Origin: Lachnospiraceae bacterium
Lineage (GTDB): Bacteria > Bacillota > Clostridia > Lachnospirales > Lachnospiraceae
Length of the DNA: 64,000 nucleotides
Direction: 5' to 3'
Assembly (NCBI GenBank): GCA_017460885.1
Contig: JAFUAB010000046.1
Coordinates: 62,001-126,000 of the forward strand
This document shows, one piece after another, positions 32,731 through 42,150 of the stretch. The stretch's first letter is position 1; each line of letters opens with the position of its first letter. The notes beneath the pieces were generated by a model. The model was not told the origin of the DNA and did no database searches. It saw only the letters and a list, made by a program, of their open reading frames with translations. Both the position numbers and the translations under genes were made by a program.

Positions 32731-34383
32731 ATGAAAAACGGATTAACCAGGATATTGTCTTCAACGCTTGCCATAGTAATGGCGGCAGGCATGTTCACCG
32801 GCTGCGGAGGTGCCGGATCATCAAGCGGAGCATCGGGAGTAGATATGGACAATCTCTCGTTCCCGCTGGAAAAACAGGTTACGATAACCGGAACCATCAG
32901 CTATCCCTCGGGTACGGAATCCGATCCGAATAAGAGAACCATATTCAAAAGACTTGAGGAAGAGACAAATGTACATGTGGAATGGACGGCTATCTCAAGT
33001 GATCAGTGGGGAGACAAGATCCAACTTAACATGGCTAACAAGAATACACTTACGGACTTTGTGTTTAATGCCGGTTTCGGTAACTCCGATCTGATCAGAT
33101 ACGCGGATCAGGGCGTTATACTTCCGGTAGAGGATTATATTGATAATAATATGCCCAATCTCAAAGCCGTATTCGATAAATATCCCGAATACCGCGCAAT
33201 GTGCGAGGATTCGGAGGGTCACATCTGGGCACTTCCCTGGATCGAGCAGCTTGGATCCAATAAGACCGCGATCCAGACCGTAGGAAACAATTTTACCTAT
33301 ATCAATCAGAAGTGGCTTGATTTCCTCGGACTGTCCACTCCCACGACGGTAGATGAGTTTGAGGAAGTGCTTAAGGCATTCCGTGACCATACATCTGAAC
33401 TTCAGGCCGAGTTTGGGATTGAGGGAGACATCATTCCGATGTCATGCATAATGAATGACCAGGATCCCAGCCTGCTGATCAACGGATTCGGCGAGGGCTA
33501 CGGAGATAATGACATGGGTCAGCACATTGCCGTTACGGATGACAAAAAGGTGATCTGCACGGCTACGACAGAAGGCTTTAAGTCCGGGATGCAATGGCTG
33601 CACACTTTATATGACGAGGGACTTATCGATCCCGAATGCTTTACACAGGACTGGTCAACCTATGTTGCCAAGGGGAAATCCCACAGATACGGCGTATGCT
33701 TTACCTGGGATGTGGCAAATGTGGATAATCTTGAGGATTTCGTGCCGCTGGCAGCACTTGAGGCAGATACCAGAAATGTTACACCCATGAACGGCTCCTT
33801 TACATCCGGATTTGACCGCGGCAGATGCGTCATCACCGCAAAATGCGACAATCCCGCATTCGTTTGCGCATGGCTTGATTTTATGTATGATCCCTTCCAG
33901 TCCCCTCAGAACAACTGGGGAACCTACGGTGAGGACGATGAGTTTGATATCTTTGAGCTTTCAACAAATGACAAGGGTGAGCGGATGCTGAAGCATGCTC
34001 CGCTGGGAGATGCTTCTCCCGTAGAAGTACGAGAGGCTGAAGCGGTAGGCGGACCTCTTGCGATACTTGACGAGTACTACGGCGTATACGTGACTTGCCC
34101 CGATGATGCACAGTATCGTCTTGACTGGATCAAGGAATACTACACGGATGACATGCATTGTGAATACGTATATCCCAACGTGTTCATGACGGCAGAGGAT
34201 ACCGAGAAGCTCACGACTATCCAGACCGATCTGATCAGCTATATCAATTCAAGCCGAAGCAGCTTTGTCATGAACGGATTATCGGATACGGAGTGGGACG
34301 AGTATATAAAGCAGGTTAATGCTTACGGAATCGATGAGTATCTTTCCATCTATCAGAAGTATCTTGATGAGTTTTATCAATAA
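32731..34383 (+). CDS. Extracellular sugar-binding lipoprotein of an LplA-like ABC system
   Basis: 550 residues. Signal peptide with lipobox (MAAGMFTGCG, Cys at about 26), then a serine/glycine spacer and a large two-lobed solute-binding domain, the size typical for LplA-type proteins. It would catch oligosaccharides outside the membrane and pass them to the two permeases. Its neighbour encodes a GH32 beta-fructosidase lacking a signal peptide, so the likely cargo is sucrose or short fructo-oligosaccharides. Ribosome binding site GGAGAGG. Confidence 0.92.
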   Translation: MKNGLTRILSSTLAIVMAAGMFTGCGGAGSSSGASGVDMDNLSFPLEKQVTITGTISYPSGTESDPNKRTIFKRLEEETNVHVEWTAISSDQWGDKIQLNMANKNTLTDFVFNAGFGNSDLIRYADQGVILPVEDYIDNNMPNLKAVFDKYPEYRAMCEDSEGHIWALPWIEQLGSNKTAIQTVGNNFTYINQKWLDFLGLSTPTTVDEFEEVLKAFRDHTSELQAEFGIEGDIIPMSCIMNDQDPSLLINGFGEGYGDNDMGQHIAVTDDKKVICTATTEGFKSGMQWLHTLYDEGLIDPECFTQDWSTYVAKGKSHRYGVCFTWDVANVDNLEDFVPLAALEADTRNVTPMNGSFTSGFDRGRCVITAKCDNPAFVCAWLDFMYDPFQSPQNNWGTYGEDDEFDIFELSTNDKGERMLKHAPLGDASPVEVREAEAVGGPLAILDEYYGVYVTCPDDAQYRLDWIKEYYTDDMHCEYVYPNVFMTAEDTEKLTTIQTDLISYINSSRSSFVMNGLSDTEWDEYIKQVNAYGIDEYLSIYQKYLDEFYQ

Positions 34384-34403
34384 TTATGCCGGGGTGAGAT
34401 GAA

Positions 34404-35885
34404 ATGAGTGAAAAACTATTAAAAGCAAGAGAATATGAGACTAAACAGGAACAGCTTATAAGAGAAGAACAAAGACCGCTCTTTCATCTTACCCCAAAAT
34501 GCGGTTGGACGAACGATCCGAACGGCTTTTCCGTATATCATGGCGAGTATCATCTTTTTTACCAGTACTATCCGTATGACACGGTGTGGGGATCCATGCA
34601 CTGGGGACATGCTGTCAGCAGGGATCTCATGACCTGGGAATACCGGCCTGTGGCAATGGCTCCCGATGAAGAATATGACAGCTTCGGCTGCTTCTCGGGA
34701 AGTGCCGTGGAAACTGATGACGGCAGACAGCTGCTTATATATACCGGCGTGTGTAAAAAAGAGGACGAAGACGGAGTCGTGCGTGAATATCAGACACAGT
34801 GTGTGGCCGTGGGAGACGGAACCGATTATGAAAAATACGCCGGCAATCCCGTCATAACGATGAAGGATCTTCCGGAAGGAGCGGGACCGTATGATTTCAG
34901 GGATCCCAAGGTGTGGAAGGAAGACGGAAGATACTACATGGCTGTCGGAAACAAAACACCCGATAAAGACGGTCAGATACTGAAATATGTCAGCGATGAC
35001 GGCTATAAATGGACCTTCGACCGGATCCTGACCAGGAATGAACACAGGTACGGTCTGATGTGGGAATGCCCCGATTATTTTGAGCTTGACGGTAAGCAGA
35101 TCCTTTTGACCAGTCCTCAGGACATGCTTCCGGAGGATCTTGAATTCCATAACGGGAACGGAACGCTCTGTGTGATCGGCACCGAGGACGCGGACGGGAA
35201 CTTTTCGGGAGAGAAATACCACTCTGTGGATTACGGTATAGATTTCTACGCACCTCAGACGGTTCTTGCGGAGGACGGACGCAGAATCATGATCGGATGG
35301 ATGCAGAACTGGGATACATGCGGACACAAGCGTGATGATATGCCGTGGTTCGGACAGATGAGTTTCCCGAGGGAAATACACTTACGGAATGACAGGCTTA
35401 TACAGAAGCCCGTCAGGGAAATAGAGAACTATTACGGCAGCACTGTCAGCAGAGAGGACGTCTCTCTGTCAGGCAGTACGCAATTGCCCGGGATCAAAGG
35501 CAGATGCATGGATATGACGGTCAGGGTCAGACCAAAGGGAACGGAAGGATCGTATGATGTCTTTGCAATCCGATTTGCGGATAACGGAAAAAATTTTTCA
35601 ACAATTGAGTACGATCCGGCCCGTAATATCGTCAAGATCGACAGAAAGCACTCCGGAAGCCGAAGGGCGCTCGTGCATCAGAGAAGGTGCAGGGTATCGG
35701 ATCTTAGTGGCAGGATCACGCTTAGACTGATATTGGACAGATACAGTATGGAGCTGTTTATAAATGAAGGAGAACATGTCATGTCAATGGTCGTGCTTAC
35801 GGATGTAAGTGCAGACGGCATAAGCTTTGAAGCCTCCGGCGAGCTGCTCATGGATGTGGAGATGCATGAGCTTGTACGGGGATGA
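34404..35885 (+). CDS. GH32 beta-fructosidase (sucrose / fructo-oligosaccharide hydrolase)
   Basis: 493 residues, no signal peptide, so intracellular. Five-blade propeller domain with the three catalytic carboxylates: the nucleophile in WTNDPNG (about 34-40), the transition-state stabiliser in FRDPKVW (about 166-172) and the acid/base glutamate in WECPDYF (about 219-225). A C-terminal beta-sandwich follows (about 340-490). It cleaves fructose from imported sucrose or fructans. Because the operon uses an ABC importer and not a PTS, the substrate is probably unphosphorylated. Regulated with the transporter by the divergent LacI protein, by inference. Confidence 0.95.
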   Translation: MSEKLLKAREYETKQEQLIREEQRPLFHLTPKCGWTNDPNGFSVYHGEYHLFYQYYPYDTVWGSMHWGHAVSRDLMTWEYRPVAMAPDEEYDSFGCFSGSAVETDDGRQLLIYTGVCKKEDEDGVVREYQTQCVAVGDGTDYEKYAGNPVITMKDLPEGAGPYDFRDPKVWKEDGRYYMAVGNKTPDKDGQILKYVSDDGYKWTFDRILTRNEHRYGLMWECPDYFELDGKQILLTSPQDMLPEDLEFHNGNGTLCVIGTEDADGNFSGEKYHSVDYGIDFYAPQTVLAEDGRRIMIGWMQNWDTCGHKRDDMPWFGQMSFPREIHLRNDRLIQKPVREIENYYGSTVSREDVSLSGSTQLPGIKGRCMDMTVRVRPKGTEGSYDVFAIRFADNGKNFSTIEYDPARNIVKIDRKHSGSRRALVHQRRCRVSDLSGRITLRLILDRYSMELFINEGEHVMSMVVLTDVSADGISFEASGELLMDVEMHELVRG

Positions 35886-35904
35886 TCAATGTATCATTCT
35901 TTGC

Positions 35905-35934
35905 TTGACAATTAGCTCCTGTCTGCATTATTAT
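35905..35934 (+). promoter_or_regulatory. Promoter of the Phd-linked module
   Basis: TTGACA (35905-35910) and TATTAT (35929-35934) with an 18-base spacer, 52 bases before the ATG at 35986. Confidence 0.65.
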
Positions 35935-35985
35935 TAAGCACAAAAATCGGTACAAATAAGCGTACTAAAACCCGGAGATGTCCAT

Positions 35986-36591
35986 ATGATAGTGAAACAG
36001 GGAGAACTTCGCTCCAATCTGAAGAAATATTTTGATATGGCGGTAGATGATGAACCGGTGCTGGTTCCCAGGAAGGGCAATCGCAACGTAATTATACTGT
36101 CCGAGGACGAGTATCGTGCGTTGTCCGGAAATACAAGGCTGCTTTCGTATGCCAACGCTTTTGCCGAAAGGACAGCCGGCAGGGGATTGAGAGATGACAT
36201 CTCAACGGATTCTGAAAGTGTGCCCCCGAAGGTGCGGAGTTATACCGAAACTACCGACATCAAAACAGATAACCTGGATCGCCTTAAAGTAATAGGCGAA
36301 CTAAAGGATAACTGGAACGGAAACGGTGCGAGGGCCTTTGACCCCGGCCTGATAAAAAAGGTCATCGAAATTGTCATGAAAATCGATATACAGCCTGAAA
36401 TCTTTCCTTCGGCCATGGGAACCATAGAATTCGAATACGGTAATTCGAGAAGAGATTTTATGAGTATAGAGATTGGTAACGGAGACACCGCAGAGGTTTT
36501 TATAGTGATGTATAACGGCAGAGAGATTTTTGAAGACATCGAGGCATCCTCGGATGCCATAAACGAAAGGACAAAGAGATTTTATGAATGA
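35986..36591 (+). CDS. Phd/YefM-like antitoxin domain fused to an NWNG domain
   Basis: 201 residues in two parts. Residues 1-65 are Phd/YefM-like (GELRSNLKKYFDMAVDDEPV, then VLVPRKGNRNVIILSEDEYRAL in pieces). Residues about 95-200 form a second domain with LKDNWNGNGARAFD and a beta-rich core (GTIEFEYGN, DFMSIEIGNG) followed by a short helical tail. Ordinary Phd antitoxins are 75-95 residues, so this is a fusion. It has its own promoter and overlaps the next gene by 8 bases, an arrangement typical of toxin-antitoxin pairs. Whether the NWNG domain is the toxin-binding part or an effector is unknown. Confidence 0.65.
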   Translation: MIVKQGELRSNLKKYFDMAVDDEPVLVPRKGNRNVIILSEDEYRALSGNTRLLSYANAFAERTAGRGLRDDISTDSESVPPKVRSYTETTDIKTDNLDRLKVIGELKDNWNGNGARAFDPGLIKKVIEIVMKIDIQPEIFPSAMGTIEFEYGNSRRDFMSIEIGNGDTAEVFIVMYNGREIFEDIEASSDAINERTKRFYE

Positions 36592-36946
36592 AGTGTTCTA
36601 TCCCGATGAAAAACTGTACAGAGCGATATACCCGCCTGAGATCGCTCCATTATATTGGAAGAGAGACGGTTCCATATCATATACGGCATTTATTGATCCC
36701 AACGGGCTGTCGGTGGACAGAGGCGATTACAGAGAGGATTCGGAGGTCAGATCTGAGATGTCGAGGAGGCTGACCGGGAGTATTGTGAAGTTTTACGTGC
36801 GTACCTGTAATGAGATAGGAGCATATGCAAGATACCTGCCCTCAAAACATGACCAGTATCATAGCGAAGTACACGGCAGCAAGGAAAACATAGTGCTCAG
36901 CAAACATCAGTGCTTTTATCTGGCCAGACGTGTAGTCAAAGTGTAG
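36584..36946 (+). CDS. Hypothetical partner of the Phd-NWNG protein (120 aa)
   Basis: Starts MNEVFYPDEKLYRAIYPPEI and contains RDGSISYTAFIDPNGLSVDRG, then a beta-rich C-terminal part. I do not recognise a named family, although the DGSIS..AF.D.NGLSVDR pattern is one I associate with proteins adjacent to short regulator-like genes. It overlaps the stop of the Phd-fusion gene by 8 bases (translation coupling), making it the natural candidate toxin. No catalytic site can be named. After it, 72 bases separate it from a convergent gene. Confidence 0.6.
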   Translation: MNEVFYPDEKLYRAIYPPEIAPLYWKRDGSISYTAFIDPNGLSVDRGDYREDSEVRSEMSRRLTGSIVKFYVRTCNEIGAYARYLPSKHDQYHSEVHGSKENIVLSKHQCFYLARRVVKV

Positions 36947-37018
36947 GCTGTTTCTGCCTTTATATCATCATCTGACTCAGCAGAGGATCATAGAGTTGCT
37001 TATGCTGACAGACAGCAG

Positions 37019-37264
37019 CTACCACTTCTCATACGGACAGTGCCTTGCAGCCGTATACGCGCGCAGCTCCACATAGCAGCCGCAGGCGCCGCACAGACCG
37101 GCGTTTAGATAATCGCAGGTCTGACATACGGCGAGACGTGATGCGTATTCTTCTTCGGAAGAGCGGGCATCGGGTTCGACACGTTCCATATATTCCGTCA
37201 GATCAAAATCCGCAGAGGCCTTTTCCAGCAGACATCTGGGACAAATAGAACTTAAATCTGTCAT
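37019..37264 (-). CDS. Cysteine-rich small protein, DUF6171-like
   Basis: 81 residues with cysteines arranged CPRC, CQTC, CGACGC and a last CP, a pattern suited to one or two zinc sites. I associate this layout with DUF6171, of unknown function. The ATG at 37264 is the most likely start (MTDLSSICPRC); an upstream in-frame ATG at 37306 would place the start inside the terminator hairpin. The nearest GGAGGG lies 11 bases upstream and is part of that hairpin, so expression may depend on whether the hairpin forms. No membrane segment. Confidence 0.68.
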   Translation of the reverse strand: MTDLSSICPRCLLEKASADFDLTEYMERVEPDARSSEEEYASRLAVCQTCDYLNAGLCGACGCYVELRAYTAARHCPYEKW

Positions 37265-37269
37265 GGTCA

Positions 37270-37304
37270 AAAATACCCTCCCGATAACAGATACCGGGAG
37301 GGTC
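37270..37304 (-). terminator. Terminator of the cellobiose phosphorylase gene
   Basis: On the minus strand ACCCTCCCGG and CGGGAGGGT pair around a short loop, followed by ATTTTTG. It begins 16 bases after the GH94 stop; the 3' arm carries the ribosome binding site of the next gene. Confidence 0.7.
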
Positions 37305-37319
37305 ATTTAATCTATGGGA

Positions 37320-39758
37320 TCAACCCATCACTACTTCAACATTAACTTCTTTCTTAGAAGCATCGAAAGGAATAATGCATCCCTCTACTTCCTGTCCGTC
37401 TACGGTCATGGACTTAACTCCCTTTTCCACGTCGTCAGGGTTCTTGACCGTGATATTGTAGGTAGCTCCGCGGAACTTACGTGTGATCTTGAAGTCGCCG
37501 AAGCCGTGAGGTACACAGGGATCAACCTGCAGTCCCTTGTGAGTGGGATATACGCCCAGTATGTACTGGGAGATATTGCAGAAGGTCCATGCGGCGGTAC
37601 CGGTGAGCCAGCTGTTCTTGCCTTCACCGGGGAGATAAGCATCGTTACCGGCTACCATCTGGCAATATACGTAAGGCTCTGTCTTATGGATCTCGGAGAT
37701 CTCTTCGGTGTAGGCAGGGCAGGTCTTCTTGTAGATCTCAAAGGCTCTGTCGCCGCGTCCGATAACTGTTTCCGCGATGGATACCCATGGATTGTTGTGG
37801 CAGAAGATACCGGCATTCTCTTTGTATCCGGGCGGATATGATGTGATCTCACCGAGTTCGAGATGATATACCGTATAAGCGGGCTGGAGGATCATTACAC
37901 CGTACTCGCAGTCGAGGTGCTCCTTAACGGAATCGAGAGCCTTCTGTGCGAGACCTTCCTTGACACCGATGCCTGCCAGTGAGCAGAAACCGTTGGATTC
38001 GATGAAGATCTTACCTTCCTCACACTCCTTGGAACCGATCTTGTGGCTGTATGCGTCGTATGCCCTGACGAACCAGTCGCCGTCCCAGCCGTCCTTGAGG
38101 ACTGCGTCATACATGATCTGCACTTCCTTGCGGGCACGTTCCGCTTCGGCGGTATCGCCCATGAGCTCTGCGAGCTGTGCGTACTCTTCGCCGTACTTAA
38201 CGAACATACCTGCGATAAATACGGACTCTGCAACGGGACCCTCGCTGGGACCGAAGCACTGGAAGGATTCGCCGGGATGCTCAGAGAAGCAGTTGAGGTT
38301 CAGGCAGTCATTCCAGTCTGCACGTCCGATAAGAGGCAGGTTGTGAGGCCCCTTGTTGTTGACGGTGAAATCAAATGATCTCTTGAGGTGCTCCATCAGA
38401 GTTGTGGCAACGCTCATATCGTTGTCATAAGGAACCATTTCCTCGAGGATCGAGGTATCGCCGGTCTCACGTACATAGGCGGATACACCTGCGATCAGCC
38501 ACAGCGGGTCATCGTTGAAGCCCGATCCTATATCGGAGTTTCCTCTCTTGGTAAGAGGCTGATACTGATGGTATGCGGAACCGTTCTGGAACTGGGTGGA
38601 AGCGATATCGATGATACGCTCTCTTGCACGCTCGGGGATCAGATGTACGAATCCGAGGAGATCCTGGTTGGAATCTCTGAAGCCCATGCCGCGGCCGATG
38701 CCCGATTCATAGTAGGAAGCGGAACGGCTCATATTGAAGGTTACCATACACTGGTACTGGTTCCAGATGTTGACCATACGGTTAACCTTGTCATTCTCGG
38801 ATTCAACGGTGTAGATACTGAGCAGGTTGTTCCAGTAATCGGTGAGCTTTTTGAAGGCTGCTTCGACATCCGCATCTGTCTGGTATTTTGCAAGGAGCTT
38901 ATTGGCGGGATCCTTTTTGATCACGCCCTTGGACTCCCATTTGTCGTTGTCGGGATTCTCACAGTATCCGATCACGAATACGTATGATTTCGTCTCGCCG
39001 GGAGCCAGATCGATATTGATCTGATGTACGCCTACCGGTGACCAGCCGTGAGCCACGCTGCCGGTGCACTCGCCCTTTTCAAAAACAACTTCGGGATTGC
39101 TGTTGTCATGATATGCACCGAGGAATGCGTCTCTGGATGTATCGAATCCGTCGATCTTTGTATTTACGGAGAAAACAGCGTAGTGATTGCGGCGCTCTCT
39201 GTACTCGGTCTTGTGATATATCGTCGAATCGATGATCTCAACCTCGCCGGTAGAGAAGTTACGCTGGAAGTTACGTGAATCGTCATCGGCGTTCCACAGA
39301 CACCATTCAACATATGAGAAGAGCTTGATCGACTTGGCTGCGGAAGTATCGTTGGTGACCTTTACCTGATGGATCTCACAGGTATCATCCGTGGGAACAA
39401 AGGAAAGGACGGAAGCCTTGATGCCGTTCTTCTCTGAATTCCACTTGCTGTAGCCTATGCCGTGACGGCACTCATAGGAGTCGAGCTCGGTCTTGGTAGG
39501 CTGCCAGCCGGGATTCCATACGCTGTCGCCGTCTTTGATATAGAAATATTTTCCGTTGATATCACCGGGGATGTCGTTGTAGCGGTATCTGGTGACACGG
39601 AGAAGCTTGGCATCCTTGTAGAAGGAATAACCGCCCATTGTGTTGGAAATCAACGTGAAATAGTCGTTGCTTCCGAGATAATTGATCCAGGGCAAAGGAG
39701 TCCTGGGGGTAGTGATGACGTATTCTTTGTTCGCGTCGTCGAAGTAACCGAATTTCAT
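37320..39758 (-). CDS. Cellobiose phosphorylase, GH94
   Basis: 812 residues, normal length for the family. Phosphorolyses cellobiose to glucose 1-phosphate and glucose in the cytoplasm, saving ATP. Visible: the beta-sandwich N-terminal domain ([15 protein letters not shown], then NPGWQP), [13 protein letters not shown] in the (alpha/alpha)6 barrel, and [10 protein letters not shown] (about residue 480) with the general acid aspartate. The C-terminal [10 protein letters not shown] strand is also typical. Close agreement with cellobiose rather than cellodextrin phosphorylases is by overall look only. Ribosome binding site GGAGGT; promoter at 39821-39850; terminator after the stop. Single-gene unit. 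Confidence 0.94.
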   Translation of the reverse strand: MKFGYFDDANKEYVITTPRTPLPWINYLGSNDYFTLISNTMGGYSFYKDAKLLRVTRYRYNDIPGDINGKYFYIKDGDSVWNPGWQPTKTELDSYECRHGIGYSKWNSEKNGIKASVLSFVPTDDTCEIHQVKVTNDTSAAKSIKLFSYVEWCLWNADDDSRNFQRNFSTGEVEIIDSTIYHKTEYRERRNHYAVFSVNTKIDGFDTSRDAFLGAYHDNSNPEVVFEKGECTGSVAHGWSPVGVHQINIDLAPGETKSYVFVIGYCENPDNDKWESKGVIKKDPANKLLAKYQTDADVEAAFKKLTDYWNNLLSIYTVESENDKVNRMVNIWNQYQCMVTFNMSRSASYYESGIGRGMGFRDSNQDLLGFVHLIPERARERIIDIASTQFQNGSAYHQYQPLTKRGNSDIGSGFNDDPLWLIAGVSAYVRETGDTSILEEMVPYDNDMSVATTLMEHLKRSFDFTVNNKGPHNLPLIGRADWNDCLNLNCFSEHPGESFQCFGPSEGPVAESVFIAGMFVKYGEEYAQLAELMGDTAEAERARKEVQIMYDAVLKDGWDGDWFVRAYDAYSHKIGSKECEEGKIFIESNGFCSLAGIGVKEGLAQKALDSVKEHLDCEYGVMILQPAYTVYHLELGEITSYPPGYKENAGIFCHNNPWVSIAETVIGRGDRAFEIYKKTCPAYTEEISEIHKTEPYVYCQMVAGNDAYLPGEGKNSWLTGTAAWTFCNISQYILGVYPTHKGLQVDPCVPHGFGDFKITRKFRGATYNITVKNPDDVEKGVKSMTVDGQEVEGCIIPFDASKKEVNVEVVMG

Positions 39759-39820
39759 GCTATACCTCCATTAAAAAGTGATTGCACGCTACGCTTGACA
39801 GTGAGCCGTAGCTGTATGAT

Positions 39821-39850
39821 AGTATAACATATTGTAATTAGTCACGTCAG
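39821..39850 (-). promoter_or_regulatory. Promoter of the cellobiose phosphorylase gene
   Basis: On the minus strand CTGACG (39850-39845) and TATACT (39826-39821) with an 18-base spacer, 62 bases before the ATG at 39758. Confidence 0.5.
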
Positions 39851-39862
39851 CTTTTTTCTACT

Positions 39863-41011
39863 ATGAATAAATATAAATTGACCGCGGTATGCCACTTCGG
39901 TATGGAAGCACCGCTTAAAAGAGAAATAACGGATCTTGGGTATGAGATCCTGTCCGTAGATGACGGCAGGGTCACCTTTGCCGGAGATGCGGGGGCTTTG
40001 GCCCGCGCCAATATTTTCCTGCGAACGGCGGAAAGAGTCCTTTTGATAGCAGGCAGCTTCAGAGCCGGAACCTATGAGGAGCTTTTTCAGGGTACGAAGG
40101 CTCTGCCGTGGGAGGAATTTATCCCCGAAAACGGCAGGTTCTGGGTGACAAAGGTTGCCACCGTCAAATCCACCCTTTTTTCACCGAGGGATATTCAGTC
40201 CGTCATGAAAAAGGGCATGGTCGAGCGCATGAAAATGACATATCACAGAGATGTCTTTGCGGAGGACGGCGACGATTATCCGGTGCGTGTCTTTTTGTAT
40301 AAGGATGAGGTGGTCGCAGGGCTGGACACCAGCGGAACAAGTCTGCATAAGAGGGGGTATCGTACGCTCAATAACAAAGCGCCGATAGCCGAGAATCTGG
40401 CTGCCGGACTCATTATGCTAACTCCCTGGAAAAGAGACCGCATACTTGTGGATCCCTTTTGCGGAAGCGGAACCTTTCCGATCGAGGCGGCACTTATGGC
40501 GGCTAACATCGCACCCGGAATGAACAGGGAGTTTACCGCGGAGAGATGGAGTCACATCGTGCCGAAGTCGGAGTGGTACAGGGCAGTTGATGAAGCTTCT
40601 TCACTGATCAATGTAAATATCGAGACGGACATCCAGGGATATGACATAGATGAATCATGTGTCAGAATTGCACGGGAAAATGCAAAAGCCGCGGGCGTTG
40701 AACACCTTATCCATTTCCAGAGGAGAGACGTTCGGGATCTGTCACATCCCGGGAAGTACGGATTCATAATCACCAATCCCCCGTATGGGGAAAGGATCGG
40801 TGAGGCATCGGAGATCGGAGAGCTGTACAGAACGCTCGGAGAGCGGTATAAGAAACTGAATACCTGGTCGATGGGAGTCATCACTTCGTATGAAAATGCA
40901 GAAAGTGACATAGGTCAGAAAGCGACCAGAAACCGCAAGTTATATAACGGTATGATAAAGACGTATTTTTATCAGTTCATGGGACCGAAGCCACCTGCAA
41001 AAAGACAATGA
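39863..41011 (+). CDS. THUMP-domain class I SAM-dependent RNA methyltransferase (RlmL/YpsC-like)
   Basis: 382 residues. N-terminal THUMP domain (about 45-155) for RNA binding, then a Rossmann methyltransferase domain: DPFCGSGTFPIEAALMA (SAM binding, about 196-212) and the catalytic NPPYGERIGE (about 307-316) typical of N2-guanine methylases of 23S rRNA. No ribosome binding site is seen before the ATG; the leader is rich in T. It overlaps the next gene by 4 bases, so a four-gene run (methyltransferase, dead amidase, RdgB, phosphoesterase) is probably one operon. Confidence 0.92.
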   Translation: MNKYKLTAVCHFGMEAPLKREITDLGYEILSVDDGRVTFAGDAGALARANIFLRTAERVLLIAGSFRAGTYEELFQGTKALPWEEFIPENGRFWVTKVATVKSTLFSPRDIQSVMKKGMVERMKMTYHRDVFAEDGDDYPVRVFLYKDEVVAGLDTSGTSLHKRGYRTLNNKAPIAENLAAGLIMLTPWKRDRILVDPFCGSGTFPIEAALMAANIAPGMNREFTAERWSHIVPKSEWYRAVDEASSLINVNIETDIQGYDIDESCVRIARENAKAAGVEHLIHFQRRDVRDLSHPGKYGFIITNPPYGERIGEASEIGELYRTLGERYKKLNTWSMGVITSYENAESDIGQKATRNRKLYNGMIKTYFYQFMGPKPPAKRQ

Positions 41012-42150
41012 CATACGATATATATTCCCTTTACAAACGCCTGCTTGTGGCGGCGGTCATATTTACGGTAATGATAACGGGACTGACGGCGGCTTATATG
41101 TTATTCTTTCATCCCGAGACTGCCGTGCCGCAGAGATATACCGGAGCGGCCGAAGATGCATCCGGTTCGGAGAGTGCTTATGCTCCGGCCGGTGCGGAGG
41201 GTGCGGGTGCCTTGAAGCCCGGAGCGAACAAAGCAGCAGAGTCGGAGGTTTCCGTAGAATCGGTTTCGGAACCTGTCAATGAGCTTTTTCTGGATGGGAC
41301 ATCCACCGATACGGATTATCTGTGGATACCTGTCGCGGATGGAATAACCGGGGCGGATATCGTGATAGAGAATCACTACATGGAGCATCAGCTCTGGGTT
41401 GCGATAGACGGCGGGGACAGTTCGTATTATAAAGATAATTTCATCTCGGGTGACTTAAGCGGAGTGATCCGTGCCGAGGCAGACGATACTCCGGAGCGGC
41501 TTATCATCAAATTTGCGATGGATAAGGTCTATGAGTATGAAACGATATTTGAAAACGGCGTACTGTATGTCGATACCAGGCTTCCGAGGGAGTTATATGA
41601 CAGGATAGTTGTCATTGATCCTGCCGGGAATGTTCCGGCACAGCTGCTGACGGAGGGATCCGCGTCTCCCGAAGTGATCTGTCAGGATATTGCCTCCAAG
41701 GTTCAGTCCGGTCTGGAGGATGACGGGATCCGTGTATATATTACCAGCGCCGATGGGAGACTTGCCGCGGATGAGGACTGCCTTTCTCTTGCGTCGGATG
41801 TAAGGCCCGATATGTACATTCGCATAGAAACCTCATATGATGAAGATTCTAAGGTATACGGTACCGAAACGGTTTATAACGGAACATATTTTATTCCCGG
41901 CTTCGGGTCCGTGGAACTGGCCGATCTGCTGGAAGCCAATGTGACCACTTACATCGGCGGAAAGGCTGTCGGGCTTGTTGCGGCCGGAGAAAATGACGGC
42001 GTGATAGCCGGAGCTACCGTGCCCGCGGCATCAGTCCGCGTGGGCTATTATACCAATTCACAGGAAAATATACTTTTGAACAGAGATGATTACCGCACCC
42101 GTATAGCCGAGGGAATTCTGGCTGCGGTAAGGGAGGCGTATGGTGAATAG
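41008..42150 (+). CDS. Membrane-anchored, catalytically dead Amidase_3-like protein
   Basis: 380 residues: one membrane helix near the N-terminus (about 12-33), a low-complexity linker, a beta-rich domain (about 95-190; likely AMIN-like) and a C-terminal domain with the order of N-acetylmuramoyl-L-alanine amidases. All diagnostic positions but one are changed: VVIDPAGN has G207 where zinc-binding His is expected, IRIETS has E274 in place of the IHAN histidine, and VRVGYYTN has R344 in place of the catalytic Glu. It should not bind zinc or cleave murein, but may still bind it or regulate an active amidase such as the one at 20388. Operon member. Confidence 0.75.
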   Translation: MTYDIYSLYKRLLVAAVIFTVMITGLTAAYMLFFHPETAVPQRYTGAAEDASGSESAYAPAGAEGAGALKPGANKAAESEVSVESVSEPVNELFLDGTSTDTDYLWIPVADGITGADIVIENHYMEHQLWVAIDGGDSSYYKDNFISGDLSGVIRAEADDTPERLIIKFAMDKVYEYETIFENGVLYVDTRLPRELYDRIVVIDPAGNVPAQLLTEGSASPEVICQDIASKVQSGLEDDGIRVYITSADGRLAADEDCLSLASDVRPDMYIRIETSYDEDSKVYGTETVYNGTYFIPGFGSVELADLLEANVTTYIGGKAVGLVAAGENDGVIAGATVPAASVRVGYYTNSQENILLNRDDYRTRIAEGILAAVREAYGE

